From Nocardioides halotolerans DSM 19273 (lineage in GTDB: Bacteria > Actinomycetota > Actinomycetes > Propionibacteriales > Nocardioidaceae): a DNA stretch of 64,000 nt. The position numbers and the translations under genes were made by a program. The first letter of the stretch is position 1. Each line of letters starts with the position of its first letter. Positions 35,874 to 44,538 of the stretch are shown here, in pieces. The notes under the pieces were generated by a model that saw only the letters and a program-made list of their open reading frames with translations, did no database searches and had not been told where the DNA came from. The stretch lies in contig NZ_AUGT01000020.1 of NCBI RefSeq assembly GCF_000422805.1, positions 101,054-165,053 on the forward strand, read 5' to 3'.

Positions 35874-36800
35874 ATGAACGACAACCCCGGATCCCGTCCC
35901 GTCGTGGTCGGTGTCGACGGGCTGCCCGGCAGCGCGGGCGCGCTCCGCTACGCCATCTGCGAGGCCCGGCGCCGGAGCACGTCACTGCGGCTGGTGCACG
36001 TGCTGCCGACCGTGCTGAGCCCGGGCTTGGCGGTGCCGTTGCCAGGGCTGCGCCAGACCGGCGCCGACCTCCTCGCCGGCGTCGAGCTGACGGCCCGCGA
36101 GCTCGCGCCAGACCTGAGGATCGACACGCTCCTGACGCTCGGCGAGCGCACCACCGGTGTCGTCGGTGCAGCGGAAGAGGGGCAGCTCCTGGTGGTGGGC
36201 CGCGAGAGCAGGCGCGGGATCGAGCGCCTGCTCACCGGCGCCGCGACGGCGAGCATCGCGGCCCGCGCCCCGACCGACGTCGTGGTCGTGCCGTCCTTCT
36301 GGACCGAGGGAGACCTGCGCGGCCGGGTCGTGGCAGGCGTCAAGCCCGGCCGCAACACCAGCGAGCTGCTCGCGCACGCGTTCTCCGAGGCAGCCGCCCG
36401 CGGTGCCGTGCTCACCCTCGTGACCGCCTGGCACCTCACCGATCCCTACTCCGACACCATCGAGGCCCGCACCCACGCCGACGAGTGGGTCCGCAACGGC
36501 ACCGAGATCCTCGACGACGTGGCGGCCGACTGGCGGGCCGCCTGTCCCGACGTGACCGTCGAGACCCGCGTGGTCCACGGCCCGGCCGCGAGGGTGCTGC
36601 TGGGTGCGAGCGAGGGTGCAGACCTGCTCCTGATCTCCCGGCGCCGGCTCGCGCTCCCGCCGTACGGCCAGCTCGGTGGGATCGGTCACGACCTGCTGCG
36701 CCTCAGCGAGGTGCCCGTCCAGGTCGTGCCCTACGTCGCCGACCCGGTGCCGGTCGCGCAGGACCTGGAGCTGGAGCAGGCCGGCGCACTCCTCAAGTGA
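35874..36800 (+). CDS. tandem universal stress protein, copy 4
   Basis: The 308-residue protein has two USP domains beginning VVVGVDGLPGSAGALRYA and VVAGVKPGRNTSELLAHAF. The ATP loops are atypical (VVGRESRRGIERLLTGAATAS; LISRRRLALPPYGQLGGIG). AAGGAGG lies 5 bp before the ATG. It follows copy 3 on the same strand and probably shares its message. TGACCCAGGTCA near 35842 resembles the CRP-like sites elsewhere but overlaps the upstream stop codon. Confidence 0.88.
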   Translation: MNDNPGSRPVVVGVDGLPGSAGALRYAICEARRRSTSLRLVHVLPTVLSPGLAVPLPGLRQTGADLLAGVELTARELAPDLRIDTLLTLGERTTGVVGAAEEGQLLVVGRESRRGIERLLTGAATASIAARAPTDVVVVPSFWTEGDLRGRVVAGVKPGRNTSELLAHAFSEAAARGAVLTLVTAWHLTDPYSDTIEARTHADEWVRNGTEILDDVAADWRAACPDVTVETRVVHGPAARVLLGASEGADLLLISRRRLALPPYGQLGGIGHDLLRLSEVPVQVVPYVADPVPVAQDLELEQAGALLK

Positions 36801-36867
36801 GGATCTCTGGCCCTGCCGGTGGCGCTGCTCCACGAGTTGCAGGGGTGGAAGGAAGTGGGGTTGAACC

Positions 36868-37254
36868 ATGGTGATGATCGACGTCGACCTCGACGGCGGC
36901 CGGCTCCGCGTCGGCTTCACGGCGACCGAGACGCTGCTCGGGCTGATCCACGACCTCGACGTGCCCCTGTCCGAGGTCCGCTCGGTGCGTCGTCTGCGCG
37001 ACCCGTGGGCCGCGGTGCACGGCTGGCGCACGGGTCTGGGCGTGCCCGGGATCTGGCTGCTCGGTACGTGGTGGCGGCCCGGTCATCGCCAGCTGGTGGC
37101 GCTGCGACGCGACCGGGAGGGGCTCGCGATCACGATGCGCAGCGGTGAGTACGACGAGCTGCTGGTCAGCACTCCGCACCCGGCGGTGGTCGAGGACCGG
37201 TTGCGAAGGAGCGGCGTCAGGGTCGACGAGGTCGACGGCGTCGTGGTCGTCTGA
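36868..37254 (+). CDS. conserved hypothetical, PH-like fold
   Basis: The 128-residue protein is predicted to be mainly beta-strand, with LGVPGIWLLGTWWRPGHRQLVALRRDREGLAITM near the middle, a pattern seen in small PH-like or DUF proteins of actinobacteria that lie near USP genes. It has no signal or membrane segment. A weak GGATCTCTGGCCCTG (36801-36815) upstream may be a degenerate DosR-like box. Confidence 0.7.
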   Translation: MVMIDVDLDGGRLRVGFTATETLLGLIHDLDVPLSEVRSVRRLRDPWAAVHGWRTGLGVPGIWLLGTWWRPGHRQLVALRRDREGLAITMRSGEYDELLVSTPHPAVVEDRLRRSGVRVDEVDGVVVV

Positions 37255-37285
37255 TCCCGCGGCCGGCCCCCAGTGACGTCCTTGA

Positions 37286-37600
37286 TCACCGGTCGCCGCG
37301 CAGCAGCGCCTCGGCGGTCCTGGGTGACACGGCCTCCAGCCGACCCAGCACGTGGACGCGCAGCAGCACCAGGTTGAGCCGCTGGGAAGGGGCGAGCGGT
37401 CGGTCCAACAGATCTGTGGTCACGTCCCACAGCTCGCGGAGCTCGCGGCGGGTCAACGGCTCCGTGACGTGCTCGGCCACCTCGGCCGTGAAGGAGGCGT
37501 GGCGGGTCCGAGACAGGATCAGGTCGCTCGCAGACGGCGTTGGCTGCGATGCGGGCGATCGACGGGGCCAGGGCTGCATGGCCAGCCACGTCGTCCACAT
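37286..37600 (-). CDS. hypothetical protein, start uncertain
   Basis: A minus-strand frame of up to 104 codons. The C-terminal 75 codons show strong G/C third positions and a helical product (LTRRELRELWDVTTDLLDRPLAPSQRLNLVLLRVHVLGRLEAV), but the N-terminal part looks non-coding and the start is unclear. It lies between two plus-strand genes. It may be a short real gene beginning near 37490 or a chance frame. Confidence 0.4.
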   Translation of the reverse strand: MWTTWLAMQPWPRRSPASQPTPSASDLILSRTRHASFTAEVAEHVTEPLTRRELRELWDVTTDLLDRPLAPSQRLNLVLLRVHVLGRLEAVSPRTAEALLRGDR

Positions 37601-37705
37601 CTCAGGTCACCCGCCCGCCGTCGGGCTCTGACCGGACGAGCACGGTCACCACGTGAGGGGCCTCGGTCATGCAAGCACCGTCTCGAGTCCTCACCGGCAC
37701 CGGAA

Positions 37706-37743
37706 CGGACCGAGGTCTCGGCGGCACGGGACCAACGGCCCTC
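37706..37743. promoter_or_regulatory. DosR-like boxes 7 and 8
   Basis: CGGACCGAGGTCTCG (37706-37720) and GGGACCAACGGCCCTC (37728-37743) stand side by side 60-95 bp upstream of USP copy 5. Confidence 0.5.
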
Positions 37744-37801
37744 ATGCGGCACGCACCGCGGTGCCATCGTCGGAAGGCACAGGATGAGGAAGGAGATCGC
37801 G

Positions 37802-38770
37802 ATGAGCTCGGTCGACACAGAGGCCGCCGTCCTCCTCGGTGTGGGGGGCCGCGACCGGTTGTCCGACGGCACGATCGCCTTCGTCGTCGAGACCGCGGAG
37901 CGGCTCGGGCTCGGCGTGGAGCTGGTGCACGCGGTGCCCGCGGTGCTCGGTGGGCCGACCGGTGCATGGGAGGTCGGCATCGCGTTCGGGCAGCTCGTGA
38001 GCGAGGGCGAGGCGCGGCTGGAAGAAGCCGCGACGCGCGTGCGGAGCCGGCTGGGCAGCAAGCAGCCGGTGACGACGCAGCTCGTGCGTGGTGGTGCGGT
38101 CGGGACGCTGGTCGACCGAAGCCGGAGCGCCCAGCTCGTCGTCCTCGAACGCCGCCACCTCGGCCGCTGGGAGCGGTTGGCGGAAGGCTCGATCACCGCC
38201 GGTGTGGCGGCGCGGGCACACGCGCCCGTGGTGTCGGTCCCCCGAGGGTGGCGACCGCCGCAGCAGCCCCGCCCGATCACCGTGGCCGTCGAGGATGCCG
38301 CGCGCGCCGACGCGGAGGTCTGGACGGCCCTGGGTCTGGCGGCCGCCGAGGACCTGCCGGTGCAGATCCTGCGCGTGGTCTACCTCCCCGAGGCCTACCA
38401 GGAGATCCTTCGGCGCGAGACCCCCGAGCAGGACCTCCTGCGGCTGGCGCACGACGAGCTGGTCCGCGACACCAATCTCCCGGACAGCATCTGCGACCGG
38501 GTGCCGTGCACCTTCACCGTGCGGTGGGGGCGACCAGCCGAGGTGCTGGTGGATGCGTCGGCAGCGTCCTCGATGCTGGTCGTGGCACGGCGTGACCCCC
38601 GGTTGCCGTTCGGCTCGCACCTCGGTCCGATCGTGCGACACGTGCTCGACCACGCCACGTGCCCGGTCATGGTCGTGGAGCCGAGACTGGCCGAGGACCT
38701 CACCGCCGCTGAGTCGTTCGACGACGTCCTCTCCGGCCGGGCCGCCGCACGCCTGGTCTTCGAGTTCTAG
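37802..38770 (+). CDS. tandem universal stress protein, copy 5
   Basis: The 322-residue protein has two USP domains with altered nucleotide loops (LVVLERRHLGRWERLAEGSITAG; LVVARRDPRLPFGSHLGPIV; the second matches copy 1 closely). AAGGAG precedes the ATG at 37802; an in-frame ATG at 37784 is less likely. Two DosR-like boxes lie just upstream, so it is probably expressed with the island. Confidence 0.9.
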   Translation: MSSVDTEAAVLLGVGGRDRLSDGTIAFVVETAERLGLGVELVHAVPAVLGGPTGAWEVGIAFGQLVSEGEARLEEAATRVRSRLGSKQPVTTQLVRGGAVGTLVDRSRSAQLVVLERRHLGRWERLAEGSITAGVAARAHAPVVSVPRGWRPPQQPRPITVAVEDAARADAEVWTALGLAAAEDLPVQILRVVYLPEAYQEILRRETPEQDLLRLAHDELVRDTNLPDSICDRVPCTFTVRWGRPAEVLVDASAASSMLVVARRDPRLPFGSHLGPIVRHVLDHATCPVMVVEPRLAEDLTAAESFDDVLSGRAAARLVFEF

Positions 38771-38796
38771 AAGTCTCACGGGATCGGAGCGGTCCG

Positions 38797-39393
38797 GTGC
38801 CGGCGTCGAGCGGCTGGGTCGACCTCTACTGGCTGCCGCTCGGCGCCGGTGGCGTCGTCGTGCCGCGCTGCGGCTGGGTGTTCGAGCGGCTGTCTGCGCT
38901 GCGCGAGGGTCGCCGACCGCAGCCGCTGTTCCACTCCGCGCTCGAGGTGTGCCGCTCGGGCAGCCGCCACGTCATCGAGATGGCGCCGGTGTGGAGCGAC
39001 GCGTCGCCCGACCGCGGGGTGGTCGTCGAAGGACCGGTCGGCCTGCGCCTGCTCGGCCGGCTGCGTGCCTTCCGCTACGAGGTGCGGCAATGGGAGGACG
39101 GCGACATCCCCGACCGGGCGTGGGTCGCCGACGGCCCGGTCCGGGTGAGTGAGGATCCCGTCGTTGCCGACCGGGTGCTCGACGTGGTCGCGACCGTGCC
39201 CGCCCTCACCTGGGGCCGCGACGAGCTCCATGCCGGTGACATGTGGAACTCCAACAGCCTGGTCGCCTGGCTGCTCGCTTCGAGCGACGTCGACCTGTCG
39301 GAGGTGGCGCCGCCGCGGGGCGGCCGTGCCCCGGGCTGGGCCGCGGGCCTGGCGCTCGCCCGGGACCGCGCCCGCTCCGTCGGCTCGCCGTAG
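38797..39393 (+). CDS. conserved hypothetical protein
   Basis: The 198-residue cytoplasmic protein has no recognised family. It contains VDLYWLPLGAGG near the start, PLFHSALEVCRSGSRHVIEM around residues 47-65 and GDMWNSNSLVAWLLASS near 150. The order of a His-containing strand followed by an Asn/Ser helix start recalls circularly permuted papain-like folds, but the catalytic Cys would be Ser, so this is only a suggestion. It lies 26 bp after USP copy 5. Confidence 0.7.
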   Translation: MPASSGWVDLYWLPLGAGGVVVPRCGWVFERLSALREGRRPQPLFHSALEVCRSGSRHVIEMAPVWSDASPDRGVVVEGPVGLRLLGRLRAFRYEVRQWEDGDIPDRAWVADGPVRVSEDPVVADRVLDVVATVPALTWGRDELHAGDMWNSNSLVAWLLASSDVDLSEVAPPRGGRAPGWAAGLALARDRARSVGSP

Positions 39394-39403
39394 GCACCGG
39401 CGC

Positions 39404-39853
39404 TCAGGGCGTCCGTACGACGACGCGGGTGCCGCTGGGCACGACGACGACGTCCTCGTCGTCGACCGCGTCGGCGAGCACCGGGAGCAGGTCGCGGATC
39501 GAGACCATCCCCGCGATGAGCCGCCCCTGGAGAACCGGCAGGTGCCGCACGCCGGCGTCAGCCATCACGCGCGCGGCCGCCACCAAGGTGGCGTCGGCCT
39601 GGACGGTGACAAGGTCGCCGGCCATCACCTCGCCGGTGCTGAGATGTCCCAGCTCGGTCCCGGCGGCGACGTGGGCGATGACGTCGCGCTCGGAGACGAT
39701 CCCGGCGGGGTCACCGTCGCGCAGCACGAGGAGCGCGCCGAGGTCATCGGCCGCGAGGGCCTCGGCGGCCTCCTGGACGGTGGCGTCGTGGTCGATGGTC
39801 GCCACGGGCCAGCTCATGACGGCGGAGACCGGGCCTTGCGGGTGGGCGGTCAT
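39404..39853 (-). CDS. two-CBS-domain protein
   Basis: The 149-residue protein consists of two CBS domains (residues 8-65 and 75-130): VSAVMSWPVATIDHDATVQEAAEALAADDLGALLV with GIVSERDVIAHV, and TGEVMAGDLVTVQADATLVAAARVM with GMVSIRDLLPVL. CBS pairs bind adenine nucleotides and signal energy state; similar proteins (for example Rv2626c) belong to the DosR regulon. GAGGAG precedes the ATG. Divergent from the ABC transporter across two GGGCC/GACC-type boxes. Confidence 0.9.
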   Translation of the reverse strand: MTAHPQGPVSAVMSWPVATIDHDATVQEAAEALAADDLGALLVLRDGDPAGIVSERDVIAHVAAGTELGHLSTGEVMAGDLVTVQADATLVAAARVMADAGVRHLPVLQGRLIAGMVSIRDLLPVLADAVDDEDVVVVPSGTRVVVRTP

Positions 39854-39942
39854 CGCTCCTCCTCGGACGTCGGGTCGTGCTTCGGTCCCCTCAGTCTTGG
39901 TGGCCGGGCCCCCCGGGGCCCGGGCCGAACGTCCTCGCTGCG

Positions 39943-39994
39943 GTGACCTTGGGCCCGCCTCGGGCCCTGGTCGGGTCTGGGTCGGGCCTTGGTC
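39943..39994. promoter_or_regulatory. DosR-like boxes 9 and 10
   Basis: GTGACCTTGGGCCCG (39943-39957) and GGGCCTTGGTC (39984-39994) lie between the CBS gene and the ABC transporter operon. They are variants of the GGGACCWWSGGYCC dyad. Confidence 0.4.
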
Positions 39995-40053
39995 GTGCCC
40001 TGCGGGGACGTTCGGCTCTGCCGCTCCCTCCCAGAGGGCGAGACGGTGGTCGC

Positions 40054-40824
40054 ATGAGGACGGAGCCAGCGGAGACGCCCGGCCGCGCGGCCACGGAGAC
40101 GCCGCTGGCGGCCAGGGCGGTGCGGGCACGCAAGGTGTACGGGGAGGGCGACACCGCGGTGGTCGCACTGGACGACGTCTCGCTCGACCTGCCGTCGGGT
40201 GAGTTCACCGCCATCATGGGCCCGTCCGGGTCGGGCAAGTCGACCCTCATGCACTGCCTGGCCGGTCTCGACACGCTCACAGCGGGCCAGGTGCTGGTCC
40301 GCGAGATCGACCTGGCGACGCTGTCCGACCGCGAGCGCACCATCCTGCGCCGCGACCGGCTGGGCTTCGTCTTCCAGTCCTTCAACCTCCTGCCGACCCT
40401 CACGGCCGAGGAGAACATCACCCTCCCGGCCGACCTCGCCGGCCGTGCTCCCGACCCGGAGTGGCAGCGGACGGTGGTCGCCAAGCTCGACCTGGGCGCG
40501 CGGCTGTGCCACCGCCCGTCGGAGCTCTCCGGCGGCCAGCAGCAGCGGGTCGCGGTGGCTCGTGCGCTCATCTCCCGCCCAGAGGTCGTCTTCGCCGACG
40601 AGCCGACGGGGGCCCTGGACCAGAAGGCCGGCACCGAGCTGCTCCGGTTCCTGCGCTCGGTGGTCGACGAGCTCGGGCAGACCGTGCTCATGGTCACCCA
40701 CGACCCCGGCGCGGCGGCGTACGCCGACCGCGTCGTCTTCCTCGTGGACGGTGCGATCGTCGAGGAGCTCGCCGCTCCGACGCGCGGCGCGATCCTCGAC
40801 GTCATGAGCCGCTTGGGGGCGTGA
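40054..40824 (+). CDS. ABC transporter ATPase (MacB/LolD type)
   Basis: This 256-residue ATPase has the Walker A GPSGSGKST, the Q-loop in FVFQSFNLLPTLTAEENI, the signature LSGGQQQR, Walker B VVFADEPTGALD and the H-loop MVTHD. It is typical of type VII ABC systems that drive FtsX-like permeases for export or envelope work. It is followed 6 bp later by its permease gene. Confidence 0.95.
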   Translation: MRTEPAETPGRAATETPLAARAVRARKVYGEGDTAVVALDDVSLDLPSGEFTAIMGPSGSGKSTLMHCLAGLDTLTAGQVLVREIDLATLSDRERTILRRDRLGFVFQSFNLLPTLTAEENITLPADLAGRAPDPEWQRTVVAKLDLGARLCHRPSELSGGQQQRVAVARALISRPEVVFADEPTGALDQKAGTELLRFLRSVVDELGQTVLMVTHDPGAAAYADRVVFLVDGAIVEELAAPTRGAILDVMSRLGA

Positions 40825-40830
40825 CAACCG

Positions 40831-43365
40831 ATGCTCCGCGTCTCGCTGCGCAACCTGCTGGTGAACAAGCTCCGCCTGCTGTTGACCGTCATGGCGGTCG
40901 TCATCGGGGTGTCGTTCGTGTCGGGCACGTTCGTGCTGTCGGACACCATGGTCAAGGCCTTCGACGAGCTCTACACCGGGCTGACCTCCGGCACCGACGT
41001 CGTCGTGCGCTCCAAGAGCGCCTACGAGGCCGACGTCACGACCACGGGGGGCCAGGTGCGCCCGGTGGACGACGGCCTGGTCGAGACCGTGCGCGCCGTG
41101 CCCGGCGTCGCGGCCGCGGAGGGCTCTGTCTTCGGGTTCGCGCTGATCATCGACAAGGACGGCGTCCCCATCCAGCCAGGCGGTGCGCCCACGTTCGGCA
41201 CCAGCATCAGTGCCGACCTCGAGCTGTCCGGCGGCGGGACGATGCGTGAGGGCCGCCCACCCTCCGGGCCGGACGAGATGGTCATCGACGCGCGCACGGC
41301 GCACCAGGCGGGCTTCGAGGTCGGGGACGACGTCGACGTCGTGCTGGAGGACGGCCGGAAGACCTACGAGCTCGTCGGCATCGTCGGGTTCGGCGAGACC
41401 GACAGCCTGCTCGGCGCGACCCTGTCCGGTTGGGACCTGCCGACGGCACAGGAGGCACTGGGCAAGACCGGGCTGGTCGACGAGATCGACGCCCGCGCCG
41501 AGGACGGTGTCAGCGCGGACGACCTCCGGGGCCGGATCGCCACCGTGCTCCCGGACGGCGTCGAGGCCGTGACAGGCGAACAGGTGGCCGAGGACAGCAC
41601 CGAGTCGGTCCGCGACGCACTGGGCATCTTCACCACCGTTCTGCTGGTCTTCGCCGGGGTGGCGCTGCTGGTCGGCTCGTTCGTCATCTGGAACACCTTC
41701 AACGTGCTCGTCGCCCAGCGCCGCCGGGAGGTGGCGCTGCTGCGCGCGGTCGGGGCGACGCGTCGCCAGGTCCTCGGCGGCGTGCTGTCCGAGGCGGTCG
41801 CGATCGGCGCGGTCGCGGGCCTCCTCGGCCTGGTCAGCGGCATCGGTCTCGCCCTCGGCATCCGGTCGCTGCTCGGCCTGGTCGGGGTGGACATCCCCAG
41901 CACGTCGCCGGCCATCGAGATGCGCACCGTCGTGGCGGGCCTGGTCGTGGGCCTCGGGGTGACGGCCGTCGCCGCGGTGCTGCCAGCCTGGTCGGCGACC
42001 CGCGTCGCCCCGATGGAGGCGCTGCGCGACGTGGTGCCGGTCAGCCGGGGCTCCGGCCGGATCCGGCACCTCGCAGGTTGGGTCACCACGGGCGTCGGCG
42101 CGGGGCTCCTGCTGCTCATCGCCCTGATGGGCAACCAGCGCTGGTGGACGGTGATCGCCACGGTGACGACCTTCGCAGGTCTGGTCGTCGTCGGCCCGTC
42201 CCTCGCGCGCGGCCTGGCGCGGGTGGCCGACCACGGCCGGCGCGGCAACGGCTGGCGGCTGGCCGCCCGCAACGTCCGCCGGAGCTCGCGCCGCGCCGCC
42301 GCGACGGCGCTGGCGCTGACCATCGGCCTGACCGTCGTGGTCGCGGTCTCGGTGACCGCCTCCTCGCTCAAGGACTCGGTGACCGAGGCGGTGAGCGGCG
42401 GCAACCGCTCCGACCTCATCCTCGAGGCGGAGGGCGCCGGGATGGGCATCAGCCCTGCGGTCGCCGACCTGCTACGAGTCCGCGACGACGTGCGCGACGT
42501 GGTCGAGCTGAGGGAGTGGGGGGCCCAGATCGCGGGCGCGGGGCAGCTGGTGACCGGGCTCGACCCCAGGGGCCTCGATCGCGTCCTCGACCTCGGGATG
42601 GAGAGCGGTGCGGTCACCGACCTCGCGCCCGGCCGGATCCTGGTGAGCGCGAGCAACGCCGAGGACCTCGGCGTGCGGCCCGGCGACGAGCTCGTCGTGA
42701 CCTTCCCGGAGACCGGCCCCGCGACGTTCGAGGTCGCCGGCACGTTCGGTCGGGGCAGCCTGATCAACGCGCACTACGTGATCTCCATGGCTGACTTCGA
42801 GGCCAACGTCACCTCGCGGCTCGACGGTGCGATCCTCCTGACCGTGGCCGACGGGATCGGCCCCGACGAGGCGAAGGCGACGATCGAGGAGGCCGTGGCC
42901 GAGTACCCGAACGTCGAGGTGAACACCCCTGCCGACATCACCCGCGACGCCCGCGCCTCGGTCGACCAGCTGCTCGGGATCGTCACCGCGTTGCTCCTCC
43001 TGGCCGTGGTGGTGGCCGTCCTCGGCATCGTCAACACCCTCGCGCTCTCGGTGGTGGAGCGGACTCGCGAGCTCGGGCTGATGCGCGCGGTGGGTGCGAC
43101 GCGACGGCAGGTGCGCGCGGTCGTGCGCCGGGAGTCGGTGCTGATGTCGTTGCTCGGGGCACTCACCGGCGTGGCGCTGGGCGTCGGGTCCGGGGCCGCC
43201 CTGGCCAGAGCCCTGGGCGACGAGGGCATCACCACGGTGTCGGTGCCCCTGCTGACCGTGGGGGTCTACTTCGCGATCGCCGTGGCGGTCGGCGTGCTGG
43301 CCGCGCTCGGTCCCGCGCGGCGGGCGAGCCGGGTCGACGTCCTGCGCGCGGTCACGACCGAGTGA
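40831..43365 (+). CDS. FtsX-like ABC permease
   Basis: The 844-residue permease has an N-terminal membrane helix, a large periplasmic MacB-like domain, a first FtsX block of three helices (about residues 260-400), two short central helices, a second extracytoplasmic domain, and a C-terminal FtsX block (from about 705; RELGLMRAVGATRRQVRAVVRRES). This is the usual long actinobacterial form with two FtsX domains, working with the ATPase encoded upstream. The substrate is unknown; lipid, antibiotic or peptide export are options. Confidence 0.93.
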   Translation: MLRVSLRNLLVNKLRLLLTVMAVVIGVSFVSGTFVLSDTMVKAFDELYTGLTSGTDVVVRSKSAYEADVTTTGGQVRPVDDGLVETVRAVPGVAAAEGSVFGFALIIDKDGVPIQPGGAPTFGTSISADLELSGGGTMREGRPPSGPDEMVIDARTAHQAGFEVGDDVDVVLEDGRKTYELVGIVGFGETDSLLGATLSGWDLPTAQEALGKTGLVDEIDARAEDGVSADDLRGRIATVLPDGVEAVTGEQVAEDSTESVRDALGIFTTVLLVFAGVALLVGSFVIWNTFNVLVAQRRREVALLRAVGATRRQVLGGVLSEAVAIGAVAGLLGLVSGIGLALGIRSLLGLVGVDIPSTSPAIEMRTVVAGLVVGLGVTAVAAVLPAWSATRVAPMEALRDVVPVSRGSGRIRHLAGWVTTGVGAGLLLLIALMGNQRWWTVIATVTTFAGLVVVGPSLARGLARVADHGRRGNGWRLAARNVRRSSRRAAATALALTIGLTVVVAVSVTASSLKDSVTEAVSGGNRSDLILEAEGAGMGISPAVADLLRVRDDVRDVVELREWGAQIAGAGQLVTGLDPRGLDRVLDLGMESGAVTDLAPGRILVSASNAEDLGVRPGDELVVTFPETGPATFEVAGTFGRGSLINAHYVISMADFEANVTSRLDGAILLTVADGIGPDEAKATIEEAVAEYPNVEVNTPADITRDARASVDQLLGIVTALLLLAVVVAVLGIVNTLALSVVERTRELGLMRAVGATRRQVRAVVRRESVLMSLLGALTGVALGVGSGAALARALGDEGITTVSVPLLTVGVYFAIAVAVGVLAALGPARRASRVDVLRAVTTE

Positions 43366-43387
43366 GCCGACGCCGTAGCGTGGCGGG

Positions 43388-44512
43388 ATGAGCCGCGCGG
43401 TCCTCGTCCTCAACGCCGGGTCGTCCTCGCTGAAGTACCGCGTGCTCGACCCCGTCTCCGAGGAGACCGCCGTGCGCGGCACGGTGGAGCGCGTCGACGA
43501 GAGCGGCTGGGACGGTGCGTTCGAGCAGGTCTCCTCCGCGCTGTCCGAAGGGGGTGTCGACCCGGCGGACCTGCTCGCGGTCGGGCACCGGGTGGTCCAC
43601 GGCGGTGACCGCTACACCGGGCCGACCCGGGTCGACGACGACGTGGAGCGGGGCATCGAGGAGCTGGTGGCACTTGCGCCGCTGCACAACCCGCCGGCGC
43701 TCGCCGGGATCCGGGCCACCAGGACGACGTTTCCCGACCTGGCGCAGGTGGCGGTGTTCGACACCGCCTTCTTCGCCGACCTGCCGGCCGCCGCGGCGAC
43801 GTACGCCCTCGACCGCGACGTGGCGCGCGAGGCCGGCATCCGCCGCTTCGGCGCCCACGGGATCAGCCACCAGCACGTCGCGGGTGAGGCGGCGCGGTTC
43901 CTCGGCCGACCGCTCGAGGAGCTCTCGCTGGTGGTGCTGCACCTCGGCAACGGCGCCTCGGCCGCTGCCGTGCGGGGCGGTCTCCCGGTCGACACCTCGA
44001 TGGGGCTCACGCCGCTCGAGGGCCTCGTGATGGGCACCCGACCCGGTGACATCGACCCGGGCGTCCTCCTCCACCTGCTGCGGCGGGGGTACGACGCCGA
44101 CCGGCTCGAGGAGCTCCTGCACCACCGCTCTGGGCTGCAGGGGCTGGCCGGCGTGCACGACTTCCGCGACCTCGGTGAGGCGGTCGCACGCGGCGACGGC
44201 GCGGCGCGGACTGCGTACGACGTCTACTGCCACCGGCTGCGCAAGTACGTCGGTGCCTACCTCGCCGTGCTCGGCGGGGCCGACGCGATCGTGTTCACCG
44301 CGGGCGTCGGCGAGCACGCCCCCGACCTCCGCGCCGACGCGCTGGACGGGCTCTCCGCCCTCGGCGTCGAGGTCGACGACGCGCGCAACCGCGGGGCCGC
44401 CGGCGGCCCCCGCCGCATCAGTGCCGACGGCTCCCGGGTCGCGGTGCTCGTCGTACCGACCGACGAGGAGCTCGCCATCGCACGCCAGGTCCACGACCTC
44501 CTCGGCGGTTGA
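43388..44512 (+). CDS. ackA: acetate kinase
   Basis: This enzyme makes ATP from acetyl phosphate and ADP. The 374-residue protein has the family signatures VLVLNAGSSSLKYR at the N-terminus, GHRVVHGGDRYTGPTRV, the phosphate-2 region LVVLHLGNGASAAAV, MGLTPLEGLVMGTRPGDIDPG and GEHAPDLR. TAGCGT (43376-43381) 6 nt before the ATG could give a leaderless transcript. It is convergent with the phosphoketolase gene, which makes its substrate. Confidence 0.96.
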   Translation: MSRAVLVLNAGSSSLKYRVLDPVSEETAVRGTVERVDESGWDGAFEQVSSALSEGGVDPADLLAVGHRVVHGGDRYTGPTRVDDDVERGIEELVALAPLHNPPALAGIRATRTTFPDLAQVAVFDTAFFADLPAAAATYALDRDVAREAGIRRFGAHGISHQHVAGEAARFLGRPLEELSLVVLHLGNGASAAAVRGGLPVDTSMGLTPLEGLVMGTRPGDIDPGVLLHLLRRGYDADRLEELLHHRSGLQGLAGVHDFRDLGEAVARGDGAARTAYDVYCHRLRKYVGAYLAVLGGADAIVFTAGVGEHAPDLRADALDGLSALGVEVDDARNRGAAGGPRRISADGSRVAVLVVPTDEELAIARQVHDLLGG

Positions 44513-44538
44513 TCTCTCCCGCGGGGACTCGGCCTGGC

